Origin: an uncultured Clostridia bacterium
Lineage (GTDB): Bacteria > Bacillota > Clostridia > UBA1212 > UBA1255
Reading direction: 5' to 3'
Assembly (NCBI GenBank): GCA_904420095.1
Contig: CAJFUB010000014.1
Location: 1-33,161, forward strand
DNA: 33,161 nt
Positions 1-6,613 of this stretch are shown one piece after another; the stretch's first letter is position 1, and each line of letters starts with the position of its first letter. The position numbers were made by a program, and so were the translations under genes. Below the pieces are notes generated by a model that was not told where the DNA came from, made no database searches, and was given only the letters and a program-made list of their open reading frames with translations.

Positions 1-18
1 GACCACTTTTGATAAAGT

Positions 19-408
19 TTAGCGCTTGCTGAACTGCGGAGCGCGACGGGCAGCCTTGAGGCCGTACTTCTTTCTTTCTTTCATTCTTGGATCCCGCGTC
101 AGGAATCCGGCCTGTTTCAGGACGGGACGCAGGGTTTCATCATATTCCAGCAGCGCTCTGGAAATTCCGTGACGGATCGCGCCTGCCTGGCCGGTAAAGC
201 CGCCTCCGGTTACTTTGCATTTTACGTCAAGCTTTCCCTCCGTACCGGTAATGGCCAGCGGCTGACGCACGATCAGCTTCAGCGTCTCCAGACCAAAATA
301 TTCGTCTATACTTTTTCCGTTGATCGTGACGGCTCCCGTTCCCGGGATAAGCTCCACACGCGCAACCGATTTTTTTCTTCTTCCTGTTGCAAAATACTGA
401 TCTGCCAT
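19..408 (-). CDS. rpsI: 30S ribosomal protein S9
   Basis: Small-subunit ribosomal protein whose C-terminal tail reaches towards the P-site tRNA. The N-terminal [14 protein letters not shown] and the C-terminal [11 protein letters not shown] ending are characteristic of S9, and 129 residues is the usual bacterial length. Two in-frame ATGs lie 6 nt apart, at 414 and 408. The GGAGG at 417-421 is only 3 nt from the first but 9 nt from the second, so the start at 408 (protein beginning MADQYF) is preferred. It lies 12-18 nt downstream of rplM in the same direction, the standard L13-S9 operon order, and has no promoter of its own. Identification is secure; only the start is open. Confidence 0.97.
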   Translation of the reverse strand: MADQYFATGRRKKSVARVELIPGTGAVTINGKSIDEYFGLETLKLIVRQPLAITGTEGKLDVKCKVTGGGFTGQAGAIRHGISRALLEYDETLRPVLKQAGFLTRDPRMKERKKYGLKAARRAPQFSKR

Positions 409-426
409 GTTCATCTGCCTCCTTTA

Positions 427-864
427 TCAAAATTCGTAAATTTCGGGTTTCTGCGCCTGGTTAACATGCTCCGGACCAGCGTAAACCTTGAGCTTTTTGA
501 TCATTGCTCTTCCAAGCGAGTTCTTCGGAAGCATTCCTTTGACTGCAAGCTCAACAGGCGCGGTAGGATGCTTTTTCAGCAGATCCTTATACGGAACCTC
601 CTTCAGTCCTCCGGGATATCCCGTATGATGGCGGTAAAGCTTATCCGTTGTTTTCTTTCCCGTTACGATCGCCTTCTCCGCATTGATTACAATGACGAAG
701 TCGCCCATATCGCAGTTCGGCGTATACGTCGGCTTGTGCTTCCCCATCAGGATCTTTGCGGCTTCCGTCGCGAGTCTTCCCAACGTTTTTCCTTCGGCGT
801 CAATGATATACCATTTTTTGTTGGCGGTATTTATCGCGGCCGCATTAGGCACGTATGTTTTCAT
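427..864 (-). CDS. rplM: 50S ribosomal protein L13
   Basis: Large-subunit assembly protein L13, 145 residues, a normal bacterial length. Visible family features are the [17 protein letters not shown] segment near residues 17-33, [11 protein letters not shown] near 54-64, GYPGGLKE near 83-90, and the [18 protein letters not shown] block near 114-131. The ATG at 864 is preceded by AAGGAGG about 11 nt upstream. It is the first gene of the rplM-rpsI operon and sits directly behind a good sigma-A-type promoter and a short leader hairpin. The gene is divergent from the ROK kinase at 1136. Confidence 0.97.
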   Translation of the reverse strand: MKTYVPNAAAINTANKKWYIIDAEGKTLGRLATEAAKILMGKHKPTYTPNCDMGDFVIVINAEKAIVTGKKTTDKLYRHHTGYPGGLKEVPYKDLLKKHPTAPVELAVKGMLPKNSLGRAMIKKLKVYAGPEHVNQAQKPEIYEF

Positions 865-890
865 GATTCTATAAACCTCCTTATAGTAAA

Positions 891-905
891 GCCCGTCCTG
901 CGGGC
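891..905 (-). promoter_or_regulatory. Leader hairpin upstream of rplM, candidate L13 leader
   Basis: On the minus strand the short 5' leader of rplM contains GCCCG-CAGGA-CGGGC, a five-base-pair stem with a five-base loop, ending about 26 nt before the ATG. Bacillota commonly carry an autoregulatory L13 leader element at this position. The position fits, but I cannot confirm that this hairpin matches the family consensus. Confidence 0.4.
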
Positions 906-915
906 AGCAAAAGAG

Positions 916-944
916 ATGATACTATACTTTTTTCGCGCTGTCAA
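916..944 (-). promoter_or_regulatory. Sigma-A-type promoter of rplM-rpsI
   Basis: Read on the minus strand, a perfect -35 TTGACA (944-939) is followed after exactly 17 nt by TATCAT (921-916, five of six matches to the consensus -10). Transcription would start near 909, giving a leader of about 45 nt before the rplM ATG. This is the best-formed promoter in the window, as expected for a ribosomal protein operon. Confidence 0.85.
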
Positions 945-1075
945 CAAAGAATTCCAGTATTTTTAAAATATATCTCTTATTCGCTCTTTTTCTCTTGTTT
1001 TTTCTTTGTTTCTCTCGTTTTCTCATCTTTCATTTCATCCAGGATAAAATTTTAATGTAAATTTTACCTGAAACA

Positions 1076-1084
1076 TGATATAAT
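1076..1084 (+). promoter_or_regulatory. Extended -10 promoter of the ROK kinase
   Basis: TGATATAAT at 1076-1084 is a perfect extended -10 element (TGnTATAAT), 51 nt before the kinase ATG. The hexamer 17 nt further upstream, TGTAAA, is a poor -35. That is compatible with an extended -10 promoter, which depends less on the -35 contact. It faces away from the rplM promoter. Confidence 0.65.
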
Positions 1085-1135
1085 GCTCTTGCAAATTTGA
1101 TTTATTTTCTAAACCGTCAGGAGGAAACGCACAAA

Positions 1136-2080
1136 ATGTATAGGATAGGGATAGATTTAGGCGGAACGAATATTTCTGCCGGTCTTGTAGGCGACGAAGG
1201 AAAATTATTGTACAAATCCTCAATGCCGACTGAAATGGGCGGTTCGGATGCGGAAATTACGGAATTGATGGCAAAATTCTGTATTCAGATCGCTAAGCGC
1301 TGCGACATTTCCGCGCGGGATATCGATTCTATCGGAATCGGATGTCCCGGTGTCTGCGACGATGAAAACGGAATTCTGCTTTATACCGTCAATCTTCCTT
1401 TCCGCAACACTAAAATCGCGGAAATTTTCTCAAAATTTATCAGCGCGCCGGTGCATCTTGCAAACGACGCCAATTGCGCGGCGCTGGGTGAAGTCGTAGC
1501 AGGCGGAGCAAAAGGGTATAAAAGCTCCATCACGCTGACGCTTGGCACGGGCGTCGGCGGCGGCATCATCATTGACGGCAAAATATATACCGGTTTTAAT
1601 CATGCTGCCGGCGAGATGGGACATATCACGATCCGCGCGGGAGGAGAACCGTGTGCCTGCGGCAGGAAAGGCTGTCTCGAAGCGTATGCGTCTGCGACGG
1701 CGTTAATCCGCGAATCTAAGCGCGCCTTCCAGGAGCATCCCGACTGTATGATCCGTACGCTCTGCGACGGCGACCTGAACAAAATCAACGCTAAGACGCC
1801 GTTTGATGCGAAACGCGCCGGAGACAAAATCGGCGCGGAGATCGTGGACAAGTACATCCGGGATCTTGGAGAAGGCATTATCAATTATATTAATATCTTC
1901 CAGCCGGAAATCATTCTGCTTGGCGGCGGTATTTCCAAGGAAGGCGATTACCTTCTCGAGCCGCTCCGCGAATATGTTTTCCGTTATTCCTACGGGCATG
2001 ATTTCCTGCCGAGAACGAAAATCGAATGCGCTCTGCTCGGAAATGATGCCGGAATTATCGGAGCAGCCATGTTGGGCTAA
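1136..2080 (+). CDS. ROK-family sugar kinase, probable glucokinase
   Basis: Cytoplasmic ATP-dependent hexose kinase of the ROK family, 314 residues, matching the usual length of about 310-325 for Bacillota glucokinases. Visible motifs are the N-terminal phosphate-binding IGIDLGGTN (residues 4-12), the catalytic LANDANCAALGE (108-119), TLGTGVGGG (135-143), GEMGH (159-163) and the zinc-binding CACGRKGCLE (173-182). The ATG at 1136 is chosen because AGGAGG (1119-1124) precedes it by 11 nt and the protein then begins directly at the motif. An in-frame TTG at 1097 lacks such a site. Substrate specificity within the family (glucose, N-acetylmannosamine, others) cannot be read from sequence, so no symbol is given. 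Its stop codon overlaps that of convergent truA. Confidence 0.9.
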   Translation: MYRIGIDLGGTNISAGLVGDEGKLLYKSSMPTEMGGSDAEITELMAKFCIQIAKRCDISARDIDSIGIGCPGVCDDENGILLYTVNLPFRNTKIAEIFSKFISAPVHLANDANCAALGEVVAGGAKGYKSSITLTLGTGVGGGIIIDGKIYTGFNHAAGEMGHITIRAGGEPCACGRKGCLEAYASATALIRESKRAFQEHPDCMIRTLCDGDLNKINAKTPFDAKRAGDKIGAEIVDKYIRDLGEGIINYINIFQPEIILLGGGISKEGDYLLEPLREYVFRYSYGHDFLPRTKIECALLGNDAGIIGAAMLG

Positions 2081-2844
2081 TACGATACCTTATAAAGATA
2101 GAGACCGTGCGGGGGTGCTGTCATCCCCGCTCTTTTTCTCTCGCGCAGCAGCAGCATCTCTTCGATCTGGCGCGGCTCAAATCTGCCCTCTATGACGCCC
2201 ACGACCGTTCCTGCGATGATCCGTACCATATTATATAAAAATCCGTCTCCGCAGATTTCCAGATAAAAAAGATTCTCCGGAAATGCGCTGACACGCGCGG
2301 ACAGAATCGTGCGCACCGTTGTCTTTGCCAGTCCGCCGGAAGCTTTGAAGGCCGTAAAATCATGCGTTCCTATGAAATATCGGCAAGCCTCGTTCGCTCT
2401 GAGCAGAAGCTCCTCTGCGGGAAGCGGCTGCTTCCTTGCGGCATTCCAGGCTCTGTTTTGAAGCAAGGGACGATATGTTTCTCCAAAATAAAAGAAATAA
2501 CGGTAGGTCTTATTTTTTGCCGAATAAACGGCGTGAAAATGATCCGCCGCCGTCTCGGAGGACTTCACCTTGATGTCCGGCGGCAAAAGCGGATTCAGCG
2601 CGCGATACAGATTTTCCGAGGGGATCGTAGATTCCGTTGAAAAATTCGCAACATAATTCAGAGCATGCACGCCTGCATCCGTACGGCTGCAGCCGATGAT
2701 TGTCACCCGTTCCCCCGTCAGCTTTTCAACAGCGTCTTCCAACACGCTCTGTACTGTAGAAATGCCGGGCTTTTTCCCCTGCCGCATCCAACCGGAGTAG
2801 CCGGTCCCGTCAAATTCAATGACAAGCTTAACGTTCCGCATCAT
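2077..2844 (-). CDS. truA: tRNA pseudouridine synthase A
   Basis: Converts uridines 38-40 of the tRNA anticodon stem to pseudouridine. The protein is about 255 residues, the normal TruA length. It shows the N-terminal FDGTGYSGW (11-19) and the catalytic GCSRTDAGVHA with the active-site aspartate near residue 56. GTG at 2850 and ATGs at 2844 and 2841 are all possible starts and none has a strong ribosome binding site. All lie inside the end of the upstream membrane-protein gene, so translation is probably coupled to it. The TAG stop at 2077-2079 overlaps the TAA of the convergent kinase. The last 20 or so codons also contain the kinase's plus-strand terminator hairpin. Confidence 0.95.
   Translation of the reverse strand: MMRNVKLVIEFDGTGYSGWMRQGKKPGISTVQSVLEDAVEKLTGERVTIIGCSRTDAGVHALNYVANFSTESTIPSENLYRALNPLLPPDIKVKSSETAADHFHAVYSAKNKTYRYFFYFGETYRPLLQNRAWNAARKQPLPAEELLLRANEACRYFIGTHDFTAFKASGGLAKTTVRTILSARVSAFPENLFYLEICGDGFLYNMVRIIAGTVVGVIEGRFEPRQIEEMLLLRERKRAGMTAPPHGLYLYKVSY
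2109..2136 (+). terminator. Rho-independent terminator of the ROK kinase, inside truA
   Basis: On the plus strand, arms 2109-2117 and 2122-2130 form a nine-base-pair GC-rich stem with one G-U pair and the tetraloop CTGT. TCTTTTTCTC follows. It begins 28 nt after the kinase stop. There is no T-tract on the minus side, so it works in one direction only, which lets truA be transcribed through it. It lies wholly within the truA coding sequence. Confidence 0.85.
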
Positions 2845-3547
2845 CCGCACTCTTTTTTTTCTGTAAAACAGTGATATCGAAGTCTATTTTCGTGTTAAAA
2901 ATGTAATTTGCAGCAAAAATGTCGATCAGGCACGCCACGAGTTCCAAAAGGACAAACAGAACGACAGCAATTGCCGGGCGCAGCAGAGCGTTTGCAATTC
3001 TTCCTTCCAGAGCAGAAGCGCCGTATGACAACGCGTATCGGAGCATCACGCTTCCAAACGCAATGGCAGCCGCTTTCCCCAGATTCTTTTTCGTATAGAG
3101 AGAAGATAAAAACAGCGCCTTTCTGCCCCACAGTCCCGTCTTTACGGATACGTACTGATAAAACGCATAGGCGACGAATAAAATCAGTCCCGGAAAAAAG
3201 AAGAGCATCAGTCCGCATGCAACAGAAAGCGCGTACAGCAGCGTCGTCAGCAGGACCTTCGGCCAGAGCCGAACCGAGAAATCCATCAGTTCCGAAATGC
3301 CTGTGTCTTTTTCTTCCAGAGAATCATACGAAAGCTTGATCACGGAAATCCGGAAGACGTATAGAAAAAGACTGATCAGCCAGATGCTCAGGGTGTACCA
3401 GATCATTCGCAGATCACCCGTCTCAAGATCATCGGGAAGCGAAGGAATAATAAGAAATTCCTGTATCACGTAAATCGGCAGTACGATCATCAGGGCAAGA
3501 AGCAGCAGCTTCTTAAAATTCTTTTGAAAGATGCGAAGAATGTTCAT
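2828..3547 (-). CDS. Polytopic membrane protein of unknown function
   Basis: I do not recognise the family. The 239-residue protein begins MNILRIFQKNFKKLLLL and shows about five or six hydrophobic segments, with longer polar stretches after the second. Examples are LALMIVLPIYVIQEFLIIP near 17-35, a segment around LSIWLISLFLYVF, and the last around VVLFVLLELVACLIDIFAANYIF. The ATG at 3547 shares one base with the TGA of the upstream gene (TGATG), a typical re-initiation junction. The reading frame continues upstream, but that part overlaps the neighbouring gene and has no good start. Its final codons overlap the start of truA. The general look recalls uncharacterised membrane families such as DUF975, without proof. 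Confidence 0.75.
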   Translation of the reverse strand: MNILRIFQKNFKKLLLLALMIVLPIYVIQEFLIIPSLPDDLETGDLRMIWYTLSIWLISLFLYVFRISVIKLSYDSLEEKDTGISELMDFSVRLWPKVLLTTLLYALSVACGLMLFFFPGLILFVAYAFYQYVSVKTGLWGRKALFLSSLYTKKNLGKAAAIAFGSVMLRYALSYGASALEGRIANALLRPAIAVVLFVLLELVACLIDIFAANYIFNTKIDFDITVLQKKKSADDAER

Positions 3548-4173
3548 CACCGGTGCTTGCGTTTCCTTTTTGGATTCTTTTTTCTGCTGGTATAGCTGTA
3601 ATTTGTATTCTGATTTCCGTGTTTCTTTTCCCAGACATTCGTCGCCAGTTTTACAAAGCCCCAAGAAAGCAGCAGGCCGAGCAGCGCCATCACCGCGCAG
3701 ACAATGTGAAAGGATAGAAGGGAAAGATCAAAATACATGGTCTCCCCGCTACCGTTGTAAGCGTGCTGATAATTTTGCAGTCCGTTTTCCGTGATATTGA
3801 GGCGATAAAGCTCAAATGTTTTTTCTAGAAAATTCATTCCCGGCTCCTGTACCTGTCCCGCATATAGAATCAGGCAGCTGATAAACACCGCGAGCGTCGC
3901 CGCGAGCACGCAGGACAGCGCAATAAACAGCAGATGGATCGGTTTCTGATCCTTACGCTCCACAAAATACTGGTAAAAGGCGTACGAGGTCATCCCTGCG
4001 AACAGGTATATCAGGCCCGTGATGTTGCCCATAAAATAATAGTCTACCGCCACGCAGACTGCCGCCCCTGCGAGCGCGCCAAGCAGAGAAAAAAGAAAGG
4101 CGCGCAGGTTTTTCGTTTCTTCCCTTTCCGGGCTTTGTCTTTTTTTCGCATTTAGCGACGTCGGGTCTACCAA
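3547..4173 (-). CDS. Small polytopic membrane protein of unknown function, TTG start
   Basis: A 208-residue protein with a charged N-terminus, about four membrane segments and a very basic C-terminus ending KKNPKRKRKHR. The segments are around FLFSLLGALAGAAVCVAV, ITGLIYLFAGMTSYAFY, LLFIALSCVLAATLAVFISCLILY and LLSFHIVCAVMALLGLLLSW. The start is TTG at 4173 because AAGGAG at 4182-4187 precedes it by 8 nt. The nearby ATG at 4180 is out of frame and too close to that site. It lies 23 nt after carD and is joined to the next membrane protein by a one-base overlap, so the three are probably one transcript. Function unknown; the basic tail suggests a cytoplasmic anionic partner, perhaps nucleic acid or membrane surface (inference). 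Confidence 0.75.
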   Translation of the reverse strand: MVDPTSLNAKKRQSPEREETKNLRAFLFSLLGALAGAAVCVAVDYYFMGNITGLIYLFAGMTSYAFYQYFVERKDQKPIHLLFIALSCVLAATLAVFISCLILYAGQVQEPGMNFLEKTFELYRLNITENGLQNYQHAYNGSGETMYFDLSLLSFHIVCAVMALLGLLLSWGFVKLATNVWEKKHGNQNTNYSYTSRKKNPKRKRKHR

Positions 4174-4181
4174 GAAGCATT

Positions 4182-4187
4182 CTCCTT
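4182..4187 (-). promoter_or_regulatory. Ribosome binding site that selects a TTG start
   Basis: AAGGAG on the minus strand, 8 nt before TTG at 4173. It fixes the start of the membrane-protein gene at a non-ATG codon and excludes the out-of-frame ATG at 4180. Confidence 0.7.
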
Positions 4188-4196
4188 TTCAAAATT

Positions 4197-4700
4197 TTAC
4201 AATCCGCATTCCTGTTCGAGCTTTGTGAAAATCGCGTCTATTTTCTCCGTAAGCGCCTCCTCTGAAACGCCTGTGGCAAACATCAGTTCACTGAAAATTG
4301 CGTTTTTGGAATTGGTCAGCAATTTTTTCTCCCCCGTGGAAAGGCTTCTTTTCCTTTCGCGCAGGCGCAGGTATTTATATACGTCCACTGCGTCCAAAAT
4401 GTTTCCGGTCCGCAGCTTGTCCAAATTCTCGCGATGCTTTTTGTTCCAGTTTACCGTATTGATTTCACAGGGAAGAGCGAGCTGCGCAAAAACCGCATCG
4501 GCTTCCTCCGGAGGCATGACGGGACGCAGTCCGATGCTGTCGGCGGAATCCACAGGGATATTCAGTTCAAGCTTACTGTGCGGAAGGTTTAGCAAATAAT
4601 ACAAATGCGTTTCCCCAAAGCATTCCTTTTCCTCGATCGAAGTGATAATGCCGGCTCCGTGAAACGGATGCACGACCTTATCCCCTATCTTATATTTCAT
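4197..4700 (-). CDS. CarD-family RNA polymerase-interacting transcription regulator
   Basis: The 167-residue protein starts MKYKIGDKVVHPFHGAGII, the Tudor-like RNA-polymerase-interaction fold of the CarD/CdnL family and of the Mfd interaction domain. A helical C-terminal half follows, with RTGNILDAVDVYKYLRLRERKRSLSTGEKKLL near residues 97-128, as in CarD DNA-binding helices. Length is typical. Such proteins bind the RNA polymerase beta subunit and influence open-complex stability at promoters. The ATG at 4700 has AAGAGGT just upstream. It heads the minus-strand group with two membrane proteins and truA, and is divergent from galK with overlapping promoters. Confidence 0.9.
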   Translation of the reverse strand: MKYKIGDKVVHPFHGAGIITSIEEKECFGETHLYYLLNLPHSKLELNIPVDSADSIGLRPVMPPEEADAVFAQLALPCEINTVNWNKKHRENLDKLRTGNILDAVDVYKYLRLRERKRSLSTGEKKLLTNSKNAIFSELMFATGVSEEALTEKIDAIFTKLEQECGL

Positions 4701-4757
4701 ACCAAGACCTCTTATTCAAAGCGTTTCATAAAAAAAGCTGTACTTAAAGTCCTTTCT

Positions 4758-4786
4758 ATTATATACTAATACCCTGTAAAAAACAA
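4758..4786 (-). promoter_or_regulatory. Sigma-A-type promoter of carD
   Basis: On the minus strand, TTGTTT (4786-4781, three of six to the -35 consensus) stands 17 nt before a perfect TATAAT (4763-4758). The start site would be near 4751, giving a leader of about 50 nt before the carD ATG. Confidence 0.65.
4762..4767 (+). promoter_or_regulatory. Possible -10 element for galK
   Basis: TATACT on the plus strand, 38 nt before the galK ATG, overlapping the carD -10 on the other strand. No good -35 is visible 16-18 nt upstream (TGTACT at 17 nt). If used, this promoter and that of carD could not both be occupied at once. Confidence 0.35.
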
Positions 4787-4805
4787 GTCAGAAAGAGGCG
4801 CGGAC

Positions 4806-6002
4806 ATGAGCGAAAACGGGATAAATCTATCTGATTTAAAAGAACTTTTTGTAAAGTATTACAGCGAATCGGATCACGAGATCCGGATCTTCACGGCACC
4901 CGGCAGAGTCAATCTGATCGGGGAGCATATCGATTATTGCGGCGGATCTGTATTTCCCGCAGCGCTTACGCTGTCCTGTACCGCCGCCGTCCGGCTGAAC
5001 GGAACCGATTGGATCCGGCTTGGTGCTGACGACCTGGAAGACGTCTATACCTTTTCATTACGAGATCCGCAGGCCGGCAAAAGGCTGAAATGGGGAAATT
5101 ATCAGGCCGGCGTGATTAACGCTCTGCTGGAGGAGGGCTACCTGATCCGCGGGATGGATTTTCTTTTTACCGGAAATATCCCGTTCGGATCGGGGCTTTC
5201 CTCTTCCGCCGCAATCGAGCTGACTACCGCAGTCGCCGCCGCCACGCTTTCGGAGAACTATGAAGAAAAAGGCCTCGACCTCATTCGCATGGCACAGCTC
5301 GGACAGTTAGCCGAGCATACCTTCTGCGGCGTGAATTGCGGCATCATGGATCAGTTTGCCTCTGCAATGGGGAAAAGGGATCATGCCATCCTCCTGGATT
5401 GCGCCTCTCTGAACTACAAATACGTCCCCCTTGCACTGGGAGACTATACGCTTGTGCTTGCAAACACCTGTAAGAAGCACGCGCTTGGCGCTTCGGAATA
5501 CAATAAACGCCGAGAAGAGGTGGCAGAGGGGCTTCGCAGGCTCAACGCCGCGCTTGGAGAGAACCGCGCAAATCTCTGTGATTTCAGCGAAGCGGAATAC
5601 GCTGCTGCGGAAGCAAGGCTCGGCCCCGACAAAGTGAAAGACCGCGTCAAGCATGTAATTTTCGAAAACGAGCGCGTAAAAAGAGCCGTTTCCGCATTAG
5701 AAAACGGCAATTTAAAGGCCTTTGGAACAATTCTATGTGAAGCGCATGCGTCAATTCGAGATCTGTATGAGGTTACAGGCCCGGAGCTCGATACAATGTT
5801 TGAAATCGCCTCCCACACGGACGGCTGTATCGGCGCGCGTATGACAGGCGCCGGCTTTGGCGGATGTACCGTCAATATCGTTCGAAAGGAGTCGGCCGAA
5901 GCGTTCATCCGAGACGTGGGCAGAGCATATACGCAAAGAACGGGAATCGTTCCCGAATTTTACCTCTGCACCGCCGGAGACGGAGCCAGAGAATTGTTTT
6001 AA
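4806..6002 (+). CDS. galK: Galactokinase
   Basis: Phosphorylates galactose to galactose 1-phosphate with ATP, the first committed step of the Leloir pathway. The 398-residue length is normal. Family signatures are present: GRVNLIGEHIDY (33-44), the GHMP ATP-binding loop GSGLSSSAAIE (128-138), the catalytic aspartate in MDQF (181-184) and the C-terminal MTGAGFGGCT (346-355). The ATG at 4806 follows GAAAGAGGCG. It stands alone: no galT, galE, transporter or regulator of galactose use is adjacent. Its TAA overlaps the stop codon of the convergent DJ-1/PfpI gene, and no clear terminator follows it. Confidence 0.95.
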   Translation: MSENGINLSDLKELFVKYYSESDHEIRIFTAPGRVNLIGEHIDYCGGSVFPAALTLSCTAAVRLNGTDWIRLGADDLEDVYTFSLRDPQAGKRLKWGNYQAGVINALLEEGYLIRGMDFLFTGNIPFGSGLSSSAAIELTTAVAAATLSENYEEKGLDLIRMAQLGQLAEHTFCGVNCGIMDQFASAMGKRDHAILLDCASLNYKYVPLALGDYTLVLANTCKKHALGASEYNKRREEVAEGLRRLNAALGENRANLCDFSEAEYAAAEARLGPDKVKDRVKHVIFENERVKRAVSALENGNLKAFGTILCEAHASIRDLYEVTGPELDTMFEIASHTDGCIGARMTGAGFGGCTVNIVRKESAEAFIRDVGRAYTQRTGIVPEFYLCTAGDGARELF

Positions 6003-6565
6003 TATAAAATCTGCGCGCGAACCGATTCCGCCTGTTCAGCGAGGCCAAGTCCCCGCAAAATTTCCAGTCCAAAGTCGATTGCCGTCCCCGCAGCGCGACT
6101 TGTAATAACGGTTCCGTCCCGCACGACGCGGTCCTGACGGTATTCCGCACACGAGGCCGGATCGATGCAGCCGGGATAGGAGGTCGCCTTTTTGTCCGTC
6201 AAAATTCCGGCGCGTTCGAACACACAGGGCGCGGCGCAGATCGCTGCCGTAATTTTTCCTGCGGCAAAAAAGGCCTGTACGATCCGGATCACGCGGGCAT
6301 CGCCGCAGAGCGTTCCCGCATTCGGCTGACCTCCCGGCAGCAGAAGGCCATCGTATGCCGCCGCAAGCGCTTCCGCTTTTTGGGCGTCGATCTCCGGCGG
6401 CAGAATGCTGTCCGAGCCAAGCGGGATGCCGTGCGCTCCGTTCAGCGTCGAATTTTCCGTAATACTGCAGGTTTCCACCGATACCCCCGCCCTTCTTAAA
6501 AGATCGACGGGCGCCGCCGCTTCGATTTCCTCAAAACCATCTGAAAAAAGCATCAACATTTTCAT
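5999..6565 (-). CDS. DJ-1/PfpI superfamily protein
   Basis: The 188-residue single-domain protein belongs to the DJ-1/ThiJ/PfpI family. It has the N-terminal MLMLFSDGFEEIE with the acidic residue that pairs with the active cysteine (10-15), LLLPGG (74-79) and the nucleophile elbow AAICAAP with Cys110. Members include chaperone/deglycase-like YajL and YhbO proteins, and the biochemical role is disputed even for well-studied ones, so none is assigned. It is the last gene of the long minus-strand block, 48 nt after radA. The ATG at 6565 is preceded by AAAGGAT. Its stop codon overlaps that of galK. Confidence 0.88.
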   Translation of the reverse strand: MKMLMLFSDGFEEIEAAAPVDLLRRAGVSVETCSITENSTLNGAHGIPLGSDSILPPEIDAQKAEALAAAYDGLLLPGGQPNAGTLCGDARVIRIVQAFFAAGKITAAICAAPCVFERAGILTDKKATSYPGCIDPASCAEYRQDRVVRDGTVITSRAAGTAIDFGLEILRGLGLAEQAESVRAQILY

Positions 6566-6613
6566 AGCAACAAAATCCTTTCATAAAATGATTCCTGCGT
6601 TCAAATTACAGGT

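Noticed and set aside
169-966. Long plus-strand open frame across rpsI and rplM
   Set aside because: Antisense to two certain ribosomal protein genes; the product resembles no protein and has no ribosome binding site.
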